Shown here: positions 5,909 through 6,321 of the stretch, piece after piece | How positions within the stretch are numbered: position 1 is the first letter of the stretch | Layout: every line of letters begins with the position of its first letter | Assembly (NCBI GenBank): GCA_903866355.1 | Contig: CAIPNE010000274.1 | Span: forward strand, 1 to 6,321 | DNA: 6,321 nucleotides | DNA from: an uncultured Gammaproteobacteria bacterium | GTDB lineage: Bacteria > Pseudomonadota > Gammaproteobacteria > Ga0077536 | Direction of reading: 5' to 3' | Program-made: the position numbers and the translations under genes | Notes under the pieces: generated by a model | Database searches by the model: none | What the model was told of the DNA's origin: nothing | The model's input: the letters and a program-made list of their open reading frames with translations, nothing else

Positions 5909-5922
5909 TTGATTGAAATCAA
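5909..5922. promoter_or_regulatory. FNR/Anr-type binding site
   Basis: TTGATTGAAATCAA matches the FNR consensus TTGAT-N4-ATCAA at all ten specified bases. FNR, Anr and Dnr are CRP-family activators that respond to lack of oxygen or to nitric oxide. The site lies 146.5 bases upstream of the secreted-protein start, in AT-rich DNA. The plus-strand side has no clear gene within the remaining 400 bases, so the minus-strand gene is the likelier target. A neighbouring inverted repeat, GCGAT-N5-ATCGC (5929-5943), adds to the regulatory look of the region. Confidence 0.6.
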
Positions 5923-5928
5923 GTTTTT

Positions 5929-5943
5929 GCGATTGATTATCGC
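5929..5943. repeat. Inverted repeat next to the FNR-type box
   Basis: GCGAT (5929-5933) and ATCGC (5939-5943) are perfect inverted repeats around TGATT. They lie seven bases from the FNR-type box, on the upstream side for the minus-strand gene, and could bind a second regulator or be chance. Confidence 0.3.
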
Positions 5944-6321
5944 TGGGGAGTCTGTGTTTTCGGACTGGCACCACGATCAGAATAGACGCCGAGTCCCGGC
6001 GCCGGCTAACGTTGCGCAATGGCAACCAGCACCGCCAGCAGGTACGCCTGCGCAGGTAGGTGCCTCGGCGACCCGCCCCTGATCGGCACCTGTTCCTGAC
6101 GCTGCCAAGCGCCGGAATAAACAGGTCGACTGACGCGCAACACCTGACACCTGTGCACAATGGGCATGGCCTTGATTTGCAGTTGCTGAACCAGCGCGTG
6201 GCTTCCGGCACGTGTTGCTCAATCTCAACGGCAATGGCGGCGCTAGCAACCTCGATCGTCGCGGGAAAAAGAGCACGCTGCTCGCGTGATCAGACCGCGT
6301 TTTCGACCTCGAAACGAGTGC
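5944..6321. other. Stretch with no convincing intact gene
   Basis: From the FNR-type region to the window end both strands hold only short open frames (for example 5977-6276 and 5822-6211 on the minus strand). Their translations are rich in Arg, Cys and Pro, without recognisable domains or good ribosome sites. The stretch reads like decayed or non-coding DNA; apart from the possible transposase relic nothing is identified. A gene beginning beyond 6321 could have its 3' end here, but no clean C-terminus is seen. Confidence 0.45.
6009..6218 (-). pseudogene. Possible degraded IS3-type transposase fragment
   Basis: Between stops at 6219-6221 and 6006-6008 the minus strand has 70 open codons with the segment MPIVHRCQVLRVSRPVYSGAW (ATG at 6167-6165). 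The part RCQVLRVSRPVYSGAW resembles the CRVLxVSRxxYxxW stretch near the N-terminus of IS3-family OrfB transposases. What follows does not continue as a transposase: the usual DDE core is absent and no terminal inverted repeats were seen. If real, it is a short decayed relic; a chance match is quite possible. Confidence 0.22.

Noticed and set aside
4924..6321. CRISPR array, tRNA or attachment site in the gaps
   Set aside because: No regularly spaced direct repeats, cloverleaf or tRNA-end duplication was seen by eye.

Overview
The window looks like GC-rich, gene-dense bacterial chromosome. The best guess from protein style and codon use is a proteobacterium, probably a betaproteobacterium of the facultatively anaerobic, aromatic- or lipid-degrading kind. 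This is inferred from the sequence alone, with no database search. An exact FNR/Anr-type binding site (5909-5922) fits a facultative anaerobe.

Layout: (1) 1-543, plus strand: the C-terminal part of a glutathione-disulfide reductase whose 5' end lies outside the window. (2) 623-2239, plus strand: a complete acyl-CoA ligase of the class I adenylate-forming family with all core motifs. (3) 2240-2368: a convergent intergenic spacer carrying three consecutive hairpins. (4) 2369-3268 and 3355-4923, minus strand: an alpha/beta hydrolase of the S15/polyketide-transferase-af380-like type, preceded in the same direction by a second, more divergent adenylate-forming ligase; the two probably form an operon. 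(5) 4924-5289: no convincing gene, but an inverted repeat just upstream of the second ligase and possible gene debris. (6) 5290-5769, minus strand: a small secreted protein of unknown function with a clear signal peptide. (7) 5770-6321: mostly non-coding or degraded DNA holding the FNR-type box, two short ORFs of uncertain status and a faint resemblance to an IS3-type transposase fragment.

How the genes may work together: two CoA ligases plus an alpha/beta hydrolase suggest activation of carboxylic acids (fatty, aromatic or alicyclic) to CoA thioesters, with the hydrolase cleaving an ester or thioester substrate or product. The substrate cannot be read from the sequence. The glutathione reductase is a redox housekeeping enzyme and need not belong to the same pathway. 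The secreted protein is separate and may be controlled by oxygen through the FNR-type box. I did not find a defence system, CRISPR array, RNA gene or intact mobile element. The most interesting items are the FNR-type site placed at class II spacing upstream of an orphan secreted protein, the atypical motifs of the second ligase with its partner hydrolase, and the hairpin-rich convergent junction.
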